The notes under the pieces: model-generated
What the model was told of the DNA's origin: nothing
What the model saw: only the letters and a program-made list of their open reading frames with translations
Database searches by the model: none
Part shown: positions 35,301 through 46,718 of the stretch, piece after piece
How the letters are laid out: each line of letters begins with the position of its first letter
Numbering within the stretch: the stretch's first letter is position 1
From: Galaxea fascicularis
Taxonomy: Eukaryota > Cnidaria > Anthozoa > Scleractinia > Euphylliidae
Reading direction: 5' to 3'
DNA length: 64,000 nt
Assembly (NCBI GenBank): GCA_948470475.1
Contig: OX419347.1
Coordinates: 538,501-602,500 of the forward strand
Program-made: the position numbers and the translations under genes

Positions 35301-38300
35301 AATATGCATTTCAGGGCGTGCGGGAGTGAAGTTTGTTTCGATTGGTGTATTTTTTAACCCGGGTGCCCATTGGACAATTCAAAAGTTTGAAAATTAGTTG
35401 CATGTCATTGGAGACGTGAGCGAAAAAAAAAAAAATAAATAAATAAATAAAAGTTTTTTGATTGTGAAACTTACAGATTTCGGATATGTTAGGGAATTCG
35501 CCTTAACACTCATCACTCACTGATGATTTAATATTATTGTATCGTATAAAGCTGGTTACGTTGCTGTAACTCGGACATCATGGGCTTCATTACCAGATGG
35601 CTGAAGTCAAGATCATCATATTTGTACATACATGTAAAACAAAGCCTATGCTTATTTGTTAAATTAGTCTTCTCACCTAGAAAATGTGTTAACCTTACAG
35701 ATGGTAACCCTGTCATGGCTTCTGCCAGTACAGAAGGTCACATTGCTTTTTGGGACTTGGAGAAACGTCAACTTGGCACTGTGTTGCGTGATGCCCATAA
35801 AGGAATGGTCTGTGGCATGAAATTTCTTCCATCACAACCTCTACTTGTCACAAATGGTCCAGATAACTCAGTAAAGGTGATATTCTTTCAATGTTAAATT
35901 TCAATAGTAAACAATTGCTTACAAGACTTTGCTTGTTGTCATTAAAAATGGCTTTATATCTTGTCAGATTTGGATATTTGATCAGCCAGATGAAAGTGGA
36001 CGTCTTTTGAGGTCACGTTCAAGCCACAGTGCTCCTCCAACAAAAATTCGCTTCTATAGCAACAGAGGAACTGACCTACTTAGTGCAGGTGACTTTTGTC
36101 AGTGACTCACACAGTGATTTTTCAATGAAAGCATTTAATATTGCATAGTTTCAGACTTTTTTCTGCACTTACATAGAAGACATTGTTTTAAACACCAGGA
36201 AGATGTTAAAAAATAGCTGCTGCGTGATTTTTATAAAATAAAAACAAAAAATGATATAAAATCTGCAAATAAGAAATGAAGGTGTTCATTATTTAGTAAA
36301 TGAATTTGTGTGATGAAAGGTTTATTGAGTGAATTGAGACCGTTTAAGTGTGCTTGTGACTTCAGCAACTTCAATAATCTCAAAGAGTTCTCAAAGCTTT
36401 GGTTAAGAGTCCAGGACTGTGCAGATAACATTTTTAAAAGTCACTAAATTTTTCAGGACTCCTAGACATGCAAAGTTCTGTTGTTCTTATTTCTCATATG
36501 AAACTGAAGGTTTGGACAGAAGTTTGAGGTTCATTTGCATAGTACGAGATGCACGCAGCTGTGAGTTATCCCAAGGTAAGATCAAGATAATCTAATTTTG
36601 TGAAGTTTATTGGTTTTTGAGATATAAAATAATGAAACTAATTAATTTACTGGAATTGGATACAACTTTTTACCAGGCTCACTGATGAAGAAATCAAAAA
36701 GTCGTGGGGTGAAGCTAGAAGATTTGAAGCTGCCACCAGTAATTGACTTTGCCTCTGGTATGTACTTGTAGAAATTCGTAAATTTATGGTTTACCATTAA
36801 AAATTTTAATATGCATTTATCAAAGCTGTGAATTTGTGAAGTTGGATTTATTCTCAAAATGGTTGGAAAACCTCTAATTGGCAGTGATGATCAAAAGTAA
36901 TAATTAGAAAATAATGGAATAAATTAATTAAATGATGGTAGACACATGGTTATCATCATACAGTGTCAGTATTAAATTTGTCTTTGCAGAGGATATTCGT
37001 CAGGGTGCATGGGATAACATTGTTACTTGTCACCGAGGAGTCTCTGAGGTCAGGACTTGGAGTTTCCAAAGAAAGAGCATTGGGAAACATCACCTGAAGT
37101 CACAAGCAGATGTCAAATGTGGACCTGTTATGGTGTGAATGCATAGCTGTTGTACCAATAATTATTTGCAACAGTGAATTGTTATTATCCCATGCAGACT
37201 TGTTAAAGGAGAAGAGATAGGTGAAAGCTTGCTCATTTTGCCAAGACCATCACAAACAGAGTAAAGCTGGCGATAGTAGTGGTGGTGATAATGACGATGG
37301 TAGTGATGGTGATGATTGCAAAGGCGAAAGTATTGGTGGTGATAATGGTGATGAGAGTGGTGATGGTGATATGGCTGTTGATATTGTTTCAACAAAAATG
37401 TGAATGTTTTGTGGTTATGAAACTCTGAAATTGAGAAAAACAAACAATGCCAGATCGAAATGGCCAGCAGGATTGCAGGTGGTGGCCTCCAAATAACCCT
37501 CAGTAAACCATCAATGATAGATTACAGTTAATTGGCTCCTGACCATCTAGGCCAAGTATGTTAACTGTAATAACTGTTATGTGACATCAAATTGTGATTC
37601 TGTGATCCTCAGACTACAACAATAAGTTCTTGTGGAAACTTTGTCATCACTGGTGATGCTCATGGACATGTACATATGTTTAACATCCAGTCAGGGATTC
37701 ACAGGGGATACCTGGGGACCCCAAAAGGTTTGTTTCAACTCCCACTCCACCACAGTAGTGTTTTGACAGTCATTGTTAGTGGTTGCTTCCCCCCCCCCTC
37801 CCCTAACTAAGTGGAATAAGCAGATTGTGTGATAACTGCTGCCAAGGAGACTATTCCTTAGACGGATTACTCTAAAGTACAGTAAAACCAATGTAGCTAT
37901 TTGCTTATTGCTCTGTTGCTCTCTGAATGATACAAGTAGCTGAAAATCAGCCTTTTTAGCCCACAGCAGTCAAGTGAGAGGTGTGGCTATTGATGGCTTA
38001 AATCAGCAAGTTATCACTGCTGGAGCTGATCGTAATGTAAAGGTACGTGAGATTTGAATAACTTGCTGATCACAACAATAGGACCTTGTAAGTAACCTTT
38101 CGTCACGAACAAAAGGGCATTTGGGTTCTTAAAAGAAATTACTGCCACATTGTTCAAACAAACGACCAATTAACAGTACATGTTACAGATTCAAGAAGGG
38201 GAAGAAACTAGTCCTTAAAATTTTACATTCTTGAATTCTGTTTGGAATCTTTTAATGGTGATAGCCAGAGTGACAGGCAATGGTCTCCTTGATGAGGGAG

Positions 38301-41300
38301 GGGGAGGGGGAGGCCTTCACAAAAGTATTACTCTGAGTCTGTGGGTAAAAGATAAAGCCAAGAAACAACTATTATAGAGTGGTTTTAGAATGTCTTAGAA
38401 ATTCAGAACCTCATAATATGCTTGAACAAAGCAAGTAGAGAAAGGAAAGCAAGCATCTGGCCCCGGTTGTTCAAACGTTGGATAGTGCTATCCACCGGAT
38501 AAATCACTATCCAGCAGATAAGTATTGGGAAAGCTAATTGCACTATCCATTGGATAGATATTAATTTATTCGGTGGATAGTGCTATCCAGCCTTTGAACA
38601 ACAGGGGCCTGGTGTTTTGTATTGTAACTTAAACCATCTCTACTCTTTAGATCTCACATGCTTGTTTTGCCTTCCTTCTTGCAGTTTTGGAATTTTAAGG
38701 CTCAAAAACTGCTTCATACACTAACATTTGAAGCTCCAGTCACCCAGATTTTGTTGCACAGAGAAAGGTGGGCAGAAATGTGCAATATTATTGTTTTCCT
38801 CCTCCAATGTACGTTTTAAGGTCACCGGTGATGTGGTTTGGTCTTTCACAGTAATCTCTTGGGTCGAAACCACATAATAATCAATGTTCGCCTGACCCTT
38901 GATTCTAGGGTTCGATTTTCTAGGGATGTTGACAGGGGATATGCATTGAGAAGCATGGATACTTCAAACATTTTAACCAGCTTCTCTAGCACTAATTTAT
39001 TTACATGTAAATTTAACTTTATGAGGAGAATAGTTGGGGAATGGAATAGTCTCCCTCTTCATATTAGAGAACCATCATCTGTGGCAGATTTGGAGTTGAA
39101 GGTTTGTACATTTTTAACTTTTTGAATTTCTGTATATACATTGTACATTATACATTCTGTATATTAATAGGTCCATAGATGGGTTGGAGTTTCCTCCTAG
39201 AATGGTGCAACAGCGCTTTTTGAGGACTTTTCCCATTTCAACACATTATCTCTTAAATATTATTATTGTTGTTGTTGTTGAAATAAAGCTGAATATATGG
39301 TTCTTCATTTTCCCTTGTAGTCTTCCCACTGCCTTGAATCGCAATGTAGTGGAAATTAGTTCAATTAACTCTCTTGTCAGTTTACAGGTCCATCTGGCCG
39401 GTACTATACCAAATTTTTGTTCACCCTGCCTCTCTTTCTCTTGTGTTTTCCAGTTCTTTACTGGCCGTCTCGTTAGATGACTTTGAAATTCACGTGGTCG
39501 ACATCGATATGAGAAGAGTTGTTAGAATATTCAGAGGACATACAAACAGGGTAACTGATATGGTGGGTGTGGTGCACTGATTTCTTTCTTCATGCCTCCA
39601 CTCCCCCCTCTCCCCAAGTAAAGCCGTGTTTCTCAAAGTTTATATTACAGATTGCTTGTTTTCGTGCACAATCATGTGGTAGATACAGTAATGCATCCGT
39701 TGTATTTGTTAATCTCATTCAGGCCTTTAGTCCAGACTCCCGATGGCTGATTACATCGTCGATGGACTCGAGTGTAAGGACCTGGGATCTACCAGCCGCC
39801 AGGTAATGCCAGCTGCTCATGCGCAGTCTGTTCGCGTATTTTAGCTACAAAAGAGGCAGTCTCGTCCCCAGAACCCCCTTATCTTTTTTTATTCAGCATC
39901 AAGAACCCGATCCCCTTGCGCATGTCAAAATGGATCCCGACCTCTGGGAACGAGATTGTGTACTTTTAAAAATGTGGCGTGGTTGGTTAAAATTATTGAA
40001 TCATTTGCTCCTGTGAAATTAATTCGACACTGATCTAAGTTTCCAAAGGCACCTTACAAAGTATGCGTTTCGATGGTGATTTTCATTCATTCTCATTGTC
40101 AATTAAGAAGCGTTTTAGAACGACCGAAAACGCTATTCCCAAGTACATGTACCTCTATGCTGTTCAGTCCTTATATTTGAAAACCTCAATGTTAATGCGT
40201 TTTTGCCGATCATAAGTAAAAGATATATCAACGAAGATGTGAGAGATCATTGGAATTCTGAAGGCTTCTTTAGCAGATAACCGCTTGTTTTCAAAAGCTC
40301 CACTTCGGAAAGCGTTTGTCCGGTTTACGTATGGGCGAAAGGCATGACCAGATGAAATCGTCCGTTTTCAAACCAGATCAAACCCCGATATATGATAAGC
40401 AGATCTCATGGTGTTTCTTTAATTATTTCGCTTCAGACTTATTGACTGCTTTTTAGTGGAGTCGCCTGTCACCAGTTTAGCCATGTCACCTGTAGCAGAC
40501 TTCCTCGTTACGACACATGTTGACGATCTTGGTATATATTTATGGTAAGCAGAACACGTGCCTATCCTGTTCAATTTTTCGGGACTCTGATTTTGTATTT
40601 GTTGAGCCGCTTCGTGATTAGTTCACAGTCCTTAGCCAATCAGCTGCAGTACAATTGCTGCCTTCTCAGCCACTCAGTTTCAACAGCAGACAGTAATGTG
40701 ATATCAGCACGACTCTAGTATGACCCCAAGGTATGGTGTTTTCATTCCCCTATACGCGATTACTCGAGAGTTCCTCCCGACAACAATCACGGAGTGTGCC
40801 ACTTTTCCGCGCCTTAGGGTCGAAATAAACTTGAATGGTTGAAATCTTTTTAACTCGTTCCGTTTTGTCCGATAGGTCTAACAAAACCCTGTATGATGAC
40901 GTTTCATTAGTTCCACTCCCTGTGGATTATCAACCAGTTGTAGAGCAGCTTCCAGACACAAGAACAGGAACAAGTGAGGGTACGAAGAGCCAGTTATTGT
41001 TCGGGCTGGCCTACATAAGTCAGCAGTAATCGACGCAATGTAGTGTCTGAAACAAGCTGAGTTCTGTTTTCGGTCCACGCCGTATCCAAGGCTCTACCGG
41101 TGTCTTGTTATCTCCAGATAACAGAGTGCGGTGCTCAACATGCTCAACATACAGATATCTTGTGGTCTGACTCCTTTTCAGCAACCACTAATGATTGACA
41201 TTTTGAGTGGTCGCTTTCGGGAGATGCGACTGTGTAACACAGCAAAAACAGCAACCAAATGGACCAGTGCACCCATCACTGAAGGGTGGAATGACGAAAT

Positions 41301-43520
41301 GCCTTAAGTAAAACGAGCACAGAACAGCGTTCTGCACAAGTGCTCCTAATTTGGCAACGATGTTTCCTGTTTCTTTTAGATTTCGAAGATGAAAATGAGA
41401 CACCATCAACCACAGGGGAAGAAGACAAACCAGCTGCAGATAATAACACAACAGGTTTCAAGAGTCCTGATCAACTCTCCGATGAACTTGTAACATTGTC
41501 TCTTATACCACAATCAAGATGGCGTCATCTGACCAGCTTAGAGCTTATCAAGGTAACTAGTCTCCTTCAGTCGCCAATGATAACCCTCCAAACACACAAA
41601 TACGATTTCAACCATTTTCGTTTTTTGTCTACCATTTGCAAGACCTAAAAACGTTCCGAATCTTACCTCAGCCGTCTGTTCTTTCCATTTTTCTGGCAAT
41701 AAGGCAACCAAAAATCACAGTTTAGAGGTTTTAAAGGAAACTAGGCGCTTTTAAATTTCATGAAAGATGAGCTCTTTTTCACATTAGCACTAGAATGTGC
41801 CCTTGGGTATTAAAATTAACATTCCCCTTTCCTCTCTTGTGTAAGTGTAGTTAATAAATTTAACTGACATATTTTCGGTTTTATTGACAGAAAAGAAACA
41901 AACCTAAAGAGCCGCCCCAGGCTCCTAAAGCTGCACCGTTCTTTTTGCCCACCACCCAAGAACTGGTTCCCAGGTTCCTCCCAACCGAAGACGATCAACC
42001 GGATGAAACGGTAACTTATATGAGCAACATAAAAACATGGAAAATGTTTGACTCTTCCTTCTCGTTCAGTGCGCAGTTGCCTATCTCTGCTAGTTATCAT
42101 TATGGCCAATTCATCACCTTAAGACCTGGTCTTGGAAAACATAGATCTTACATTTCATCGTTTGCCGTTTGATCCAGTCAAAGAAAACCCCCTTGGGTGA
42201 CGTTCTTCGAGCTCCTTTCTGGAGGTTGAATCACCTTGAGGAAACGCGCTCTATCGGCTCTCGTATATCGCATGAAATGTTCAGAGTTATTCTCTGGAAC
42301 TCCCTTGGGGAGTGGTATGGGGCATCCTCTATTGTTGCTATCATTGCCCTTAGAAGGGTGTTGTTCATGAATGGTAACCAATCAGCGGCAAGCTTGCACC
42401 GAGCACACTCTTGCTCATTCTCCGCACATGGTTTTTTTAACAGGAGAGAAACTCAAAGATCCTTAATATGAAGAAGCTCCAACCAGACTCGGAATTTCAA
42501 AGACTTTTGAAAGACTGCGCAAATACAGAAAACTGTGAGTACTTTGTTGTATTTTAAGTGGCCATGGAGTTGTCAAGAGTAACCTGCAATGTTACTATAT
42601 TGTGCCTTTTAGTTTCTATGTAACAAGGAGGATATGATGAGTTCTAATATTGACTTTTTCCATTGCAGATGAAGCTGTCCTGGCTCTACTCAAATCCATG
42701 GGACCATCATCAGTTGATACAGAAATGCGTTGCCTCGGTCCGTCAGCTGGGGGAGATATCAAACTTCTTGAACTATTCATGTTGTTCATTGAACATCAGA
42801 TAAATACGCGGCGAGACTTCGAGCTTACAGAGGCTTATCTGGCGCTTTTTCTCAAGGTAACTTCACTACAATATTCGTAACCCCGTGGTTTTCCAATTGT
42901 TCAAATGTACTTTTTCGTTATGATTTCAGGGAAGTGTCAAGCATACAGTTAGCACACTAAGTGATGTTTAACCGCTTCAGTTCAGAAGGGAAAAAGATTA
43001 GGAGATTTGCGCAGTGTATTTAAACGCTCACACCTCTAATACCCCTTTGATGGCACTAAGAACTTCATAAAACTTGTCAAGCACAGAGAGTTGGCATATT
43101 TCCCACCAACACAAGGCTGTGTGTATTTACCAACACGAATTTGTGTTGGTTGCATTTTAGTGCCTGCCTCGTCAATAGTTTCTGGTCTTGACTTTCAGAT
43201 TTATTTGGAAAAGAAGAAAACAGATTCGCCAAATTTAATGGCCCGATTTAGATAGACAGCGCGTCCGATCCCAACGAAACCGCGCGATAAAATCTCTTTG
43301 AGTACACGTGCCTGCTACACACGCTGTAGCTTGCCGTATATTCCAGTAAACTTGTTGTTTGTTGTTGTAGCTCCATGGTGCAGTTATAGCGGAGAATCCT
43401 GGACTGAAAGCAATAGCGCGACGATTACAACAGGAACATTCCGCGGCGTGGTCAAACATCCGAGACTTGTTGAATCAGTGTTCGTGTCTTGTCAGCTACT
43501 TTAAGAGTGCTGTGATATGA
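31320..43520 (+). CDS. WDR36: WDR36 / UTP21, small-subunit processome WD40 protein (24 exons, 911 aa)
   Basis: Nucleolar tandem WD40 protein of the UTP-B complex, needed for 18S rRNA maturation. Exons: 31320-31499, 31637-31664, 33440-33540, 33935-34049, 34386-34518, 34772-34826, 34977-35109, 35701-35876, 35968-36088, 36510-36575, 36677-36757, 36990-37132, 37613-37727, 37960-38042, 38685-38767, 39454-39562, 39723-39802, 40437-40544, 40876-40979, 41380-41552, 41891-42010, 42444-42534, 42669-42856, 43371-43520. Phases agree throughout. Diagnostic stretches: MHPSTYLNKILLCSRQGQMQ, QAPAVDVVGVGLQSGKLLLH, FQQDWGPVTALTFR, DSRWLITSSMDSSVRTWDLP and THVDDLGIYLWSN. The Utp21 C-terminal domain starts near residue 730 (KRNKPKEPPQAPKAAPFFLP) and ends with RRDFELTEAYLALFLK and SYFKSAVI. 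Length matches human WDR36 (about 900-950 aa). Several introns carry transposons. Confidence 0.97.
31988..32057. repeat. Foldback with 29-bp arms nested in the intron-2 element
   Basis: Arms 31988-32016 (CGTGGGTGTCCAATTACAGG...) and 32029-32057 are exact inverse copies around a 12-base spacer. Outer flanking words GTAATTGACGCG and CGCGTCAATTAC extend the pairing imperfectly. Confidence 0.85.
32215..32346. repeat. AATTGGAC foldback with GTACAATTCAGGGAGTAATC arms
   Basis: The left arm AATTGGACCTCGTGTCGTAC, continuing AATTCAGGGAGTAATC, pairs with the right arm GATTACTCCCTGAATTGTAC, continuing TCCACTCGGTCCAATT. The centre is AAATCGGACTCGCGC / GCGCTCGTCCGATTT. It is nested in the intron-2 element and resembles the inverted repeat at 81-168. 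Confidence 0.75.
37267..37375. repeat. GGTGATGATG-type microsatellite in WDR36 intron 12
   Basis: Imperfect GGTGAT/GATGGT units over about 110 bases; the Asp/Gly-rich and His-rich frames they create are artefacts. Confidence 0.8.
38460..38608. mobile_element. 149-bp MITE in WDR36 intron 14
   Basis: The left end GCCCCGGTTGTTCAAACGTT is inverted at the right end (reverse complement GCCCCTGTTGTTCAAAGGCT). Both ends are followed by GGATAGTGCTATCCA palindromes and internal ACTATCC/GGATAG words. Direct CTG triplets flank it (38457-38459 and 38609-38611). It is non-coding. Confidence 0.75.
38830..39283 (+). mobile_element. Non-LTR retrotransposon 3' end in WDR36 intron 15
   Basis: The frame over 38880-39125 reads RRIVGEWNSLPLHIREPSSV then ADLELKV. 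This is the typical end of CR1/L2-like reverse-transcriptase ORFs (x-x-x-W-N-x-L-P-x-x-I-x-x-x-x-S-V-x-x-F-K). It is followed by a short 3' UTR and an ATTATTATTGTTGTTG tail, also usual for such elements. The 5' part is missing, consistent with 5' truncation. Confidence 0.65.
39857..39958. mobile_element. ~100-bp CAGTCTCGTCCCCAGA inverted-repeat element in WDR36 intron 17
   Basis: The left end CAGTCTCGTCCCCAGA pairs with the right end TCTGGGAACGAGATTG at two mismatches. No flanking duplication could be read. A related word (GGGAACGAGACCGGC) occurs near 60258 in the KDM4-TTC39 spacer. Confidence 0.5.
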
Positions 43521-44654
43521 GATGGAGAAGAGTTTCAGTCACCAAGTAACCACCGAAAGCGTGCAAATGGTATCTTTTGCAAAAGAAACTCGCCACTGGT
43601 TTGACTACCAACCTACAACTTTGTGATATCATGAAGAATCTAATTTACAGTGCACCAGTGTAAAGGTTTCATCCTCGGTCGTGCTCTGTCCCAGCTGGAC
43701 TTCTCCAAAACGGAACGAGTCTTGATGACCTGTGAGATACTGGTGATGACTGTACAAGGGATGCCCTCTGTCACCAACTGTAATCCAGTTGGTATCTGAT
43801 CGAGCAAGAGACTGGTACATACCAAGATTAAGGACTTGCAATGTGGTTTCTCAAGATCCACGAACCTCCAGTTATCATGCCGGGATTCGACAAATAGTTC
43901 AAGGCCTTCCTTTGGCGTCTTTTTGAAGTGCTCATTTGATACGATGAACTAAAATGTGTGGAACTGTGAAGATTCTTGGCGAAATATTAAAAGGGACACA
44001 GACACCAACGCAAATCACAAAATGTCCAAAACGTTTAATTCAATTTGTTCGATTGGCAACATGAGCGATATAAATAACGAAACCTTTGTACGAGGCAGCA
44101 AAGAAATGACGTCACTCTGACTACTTTTGACGTTACGTGGCGGAAATAACGTCACCGACTGACAACTGATAACGCCATTTTTCAAGAAAGGCGTCACGTG
44201 ATGGTGGCGAGGACTATACTAAATATAAAGCGATGTCATGAGTGTCATATTTGGGTAAAAGATGCCGACATGAATAAATGACCATAAATGACTCCACTAT
44301 AGTTGTGCTTCCACGTGAAAGCTTGTTTGCGAGCGACGTTCTCGCTGCCTCGTGCTCGGGAAGTGTTCATGAGTTTTGGATTCGCACAGTGATCACAAAG
44401 CAAGCCGTGAATTTAGTCGGCAACGAATGAAAAAGCGTGCGAAGCTAAGTCTTTTGTAAAATGAATTTCCAATTAAATATCCAGCATTAATTAAATATGC
44501 GATCATAAATAGCAGCAGCTCATTACATTGTCCAAACTTGCAACAGATCAAAATTACCACGTATAACGGGGTCTTAGTTATCAACCATTCACAGGCAAGA
44601 ATAGGCCTCAATAACAGAGTTCAAGTCCGAATGATAGTTGGGTCAGAATAACTA
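43521..44654. other. WDR36 3' flank
   Basis: Probable 3' UTR and spacer. On the minus strand, 43629-43960 shows two alternating open frames with protein-like words (HFKKTPKEGLELFVESRHDN, then RSDTNWITVGDRGHPLYSHH). They may be a decayed gene fragment but have no recognised family. AATAAA near 44270 is a possible WDR36 polyadenylation signal. Confidence 0.35.
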
Positions 44655-44942
44655 CAGTCAACACTGTCGTAAGTGACCACCCTTGGTGCGCGACAAAGTG
44701 GTCGCTTACGGAACTGAACTGATAAACTAATTACATAAAGATATTACCTTTTAAGATAAAAGTACGTTCAGGGAAAAGATTGAAAGTACTGGCATATTTC
44801 ACATAGTATAACGCTTGGAAAATCTTAAGCTAAAGTTGAAACGTTGCATAAGATTTTGCTTAAGATCACTACCAATTCCTGTTTACCTAGTCTGAAATGT
44901 CAGCCGTTATTTACAAAGTGGTCGCTACGAGAGAGTTGACTG
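44655..44942. mobile_element. 288-bp Tc1/mariner (pogo/Tigger-like) MITE with TA duplication
   Basis: The left end CAGTCAACACTGTCGTAAGT continues GACCACC, and its right-end counterpart is inverted as CAGTCAACTCTCTCGTAGCG continuing ACCAC. A second internal copy of GTGGTCGCTTACG lies at 44698-44710. The flanking TA dinucleotides at 44653-44654 and 44943-44944 fit Tc1/mariner insertion. It is non-coding. Confidence 0.7.
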
Positions 44943-44944
44943 TA

Positions 44945-46718
44945 TTTATCTATAACCTAGTTACGTGATACATGATTTGTGCCGAGCCTGGAGACTGAGC
45001 ATATGATAACCGATTTATGCAAGTTATTCCCAGTAAAATCTCTCTACTTCAGCTGTCATTAATAGTGTATCCTTCTAAGCCCCAGTTTTGACCAAAAACC
45101 TGTTTCTCCTTACAATTTCACTACTTGTGAAACATGCTGGGCATGAGAATAAGGGAAATGATCAATAAAATGACAATACATACAATGATACCGAACGGGG
45201 CCTTAATTACTAAACAGGTAGAAATTAATTCTCAGCAAGAACATTTTAAGTGTTACACACATTTCCGGCAAAACACATGGGAACCCGATCAGCCGATATG
45301 CAATAAATGACTGCTTCAAACTGCACATATAGTTAGCAGGCTAAATTTGCGTAAATAAGGATTGAGTCGTGTGACGGTTGTGAGAGAGTTTGTTGTCTGT
45401 TCAAAACCCTAACAAAAGACAAGTCCTTAGGATACCACAATCACAAAACCAGCAGTATGAAAAGGTATGAAAGTTTTGCGCATGCTCGTCGCGTTTCCTC
45501 CCGCAATCGCGTGTTTCGCTCGCTGTGCTGTTTCTAGGGAAAATAGGGTATTATTCGTATCTTAAAACTATGCCATGGTCCTCACTGTTCTTCGTTACAT
45601 TTCATTTTTGTCAATGATATCAGTAATGCGGAGCTCTTAAGCTCTTGTTATTGTCTAGAGTTTGTCACGCAGCTGTAAAACATTGCGTGAAGAATCTGTT
45701 TCGTAAGTCACGTAAATGAAGAAGTTCAGTTGTGGCGTGACAAGAATAATTGGGAGGGATACGCTTGTTGGATTAAGTATGGTTGCAGCTGTTCATCGTA
45801 TGAAAATTCTTGAGCAAATTAAATCTCGTAACAAATATGTACAAATATCTTTTCTACAATATTAAATAATGGCTTGTAATTAAAGGGAATTGAATAACCT
45901 ATTTGTATAAACCGCGTAAAAAATATTTCCAAAAGTTAACGACTTTGCGGCTGAATATACCAATGATAACACTAAATTTTGTACATTTATCACGAAATGG
46001 AGGGAGCGACCTTAATAAACAAGTGAATTACGAACACAATTATCACTTGCATAATTTTCCTTCGATTGTCCGAAAAAGTCTTAAGGACACATATCCCTCT
46101 TAGATGTCATCATTTTTAAAGAAAACCATTTTTTCAGGCATAAATCTGATTGGCTTGTCTAAAAAGCGTTGGGCGCGGTCACTCGCTGTATTAATGTTTT
46201 GCGCTGTGACTTGTTGCCCTTCGTTAGAAAAGCTTTTAAGATCTTTTAACCGACAGGAAAAAGAAAATACAAATCATATTACCAAAGTGCCTACCGAGTC
46301 TGCTTAAAAAAAAAAAAAAAAAAAAAAAAGATATGAACGGATTGTAGCAGCTTAATTTGTTTATCGTTCAAGTATTAACCTTTTACTTCAACGCTGTTTT
46401 GGTTGGTGATTTTATGACATCAAGTTTATACTCCCAACCGGAAGTAACATAACGATGGTTTTACGTAAAACCAGCTTGAAGCAAGATCGCGTGAGGTGAA
46501 GATTGCGTAACGTTGAAGTGCCGTCATTCAAAGATGTGAAGAAGGGTAACACGGGGCAAAAATAAGGGAGACGTTCAGGTGACGCGAAGAAACATTTGGT
46601 GATATAAAGGGTGCTATACTAAAGGCTGTACGCTTAAAATACTCTGCTCAATTGAAGGATAAACAGCACCAACTTAGAAGCATAACTGGGAAAATGGGAA
46701 GGAACAAACGCCTCCCTG
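44945..46718. other. Spacer between WDR36 and KDM4, both 3' ends converge
   Basis: No supported gene. An ATG ORF at 46104-46307 (67 codons, MSSFLKKTIFSGINLIGLSK) ends in TAA that runs straight into a 24-A tract (46306-46329). This could be the tail of a retroposed sequence or chance. The segment also holds part of the KDM4 3' UTR just below 46719. Confidence 0.35.

Noticed and set aside
36458..36509. Stronger-looking acceptor TTTTTCAG for WDR36 exon 10
   Set aside because: Using it gives a stop after about 22 codons. The acceptor at 36508-36509 keeps frame and continues the WD40 sequence.
37162..37443. His-rich minus ORF and Asp/Gly-rich plus ORF
   Set aside because: Both come from the GGTGAT microsatellite in WDR36 intron 12 and do not join any exon in frame.
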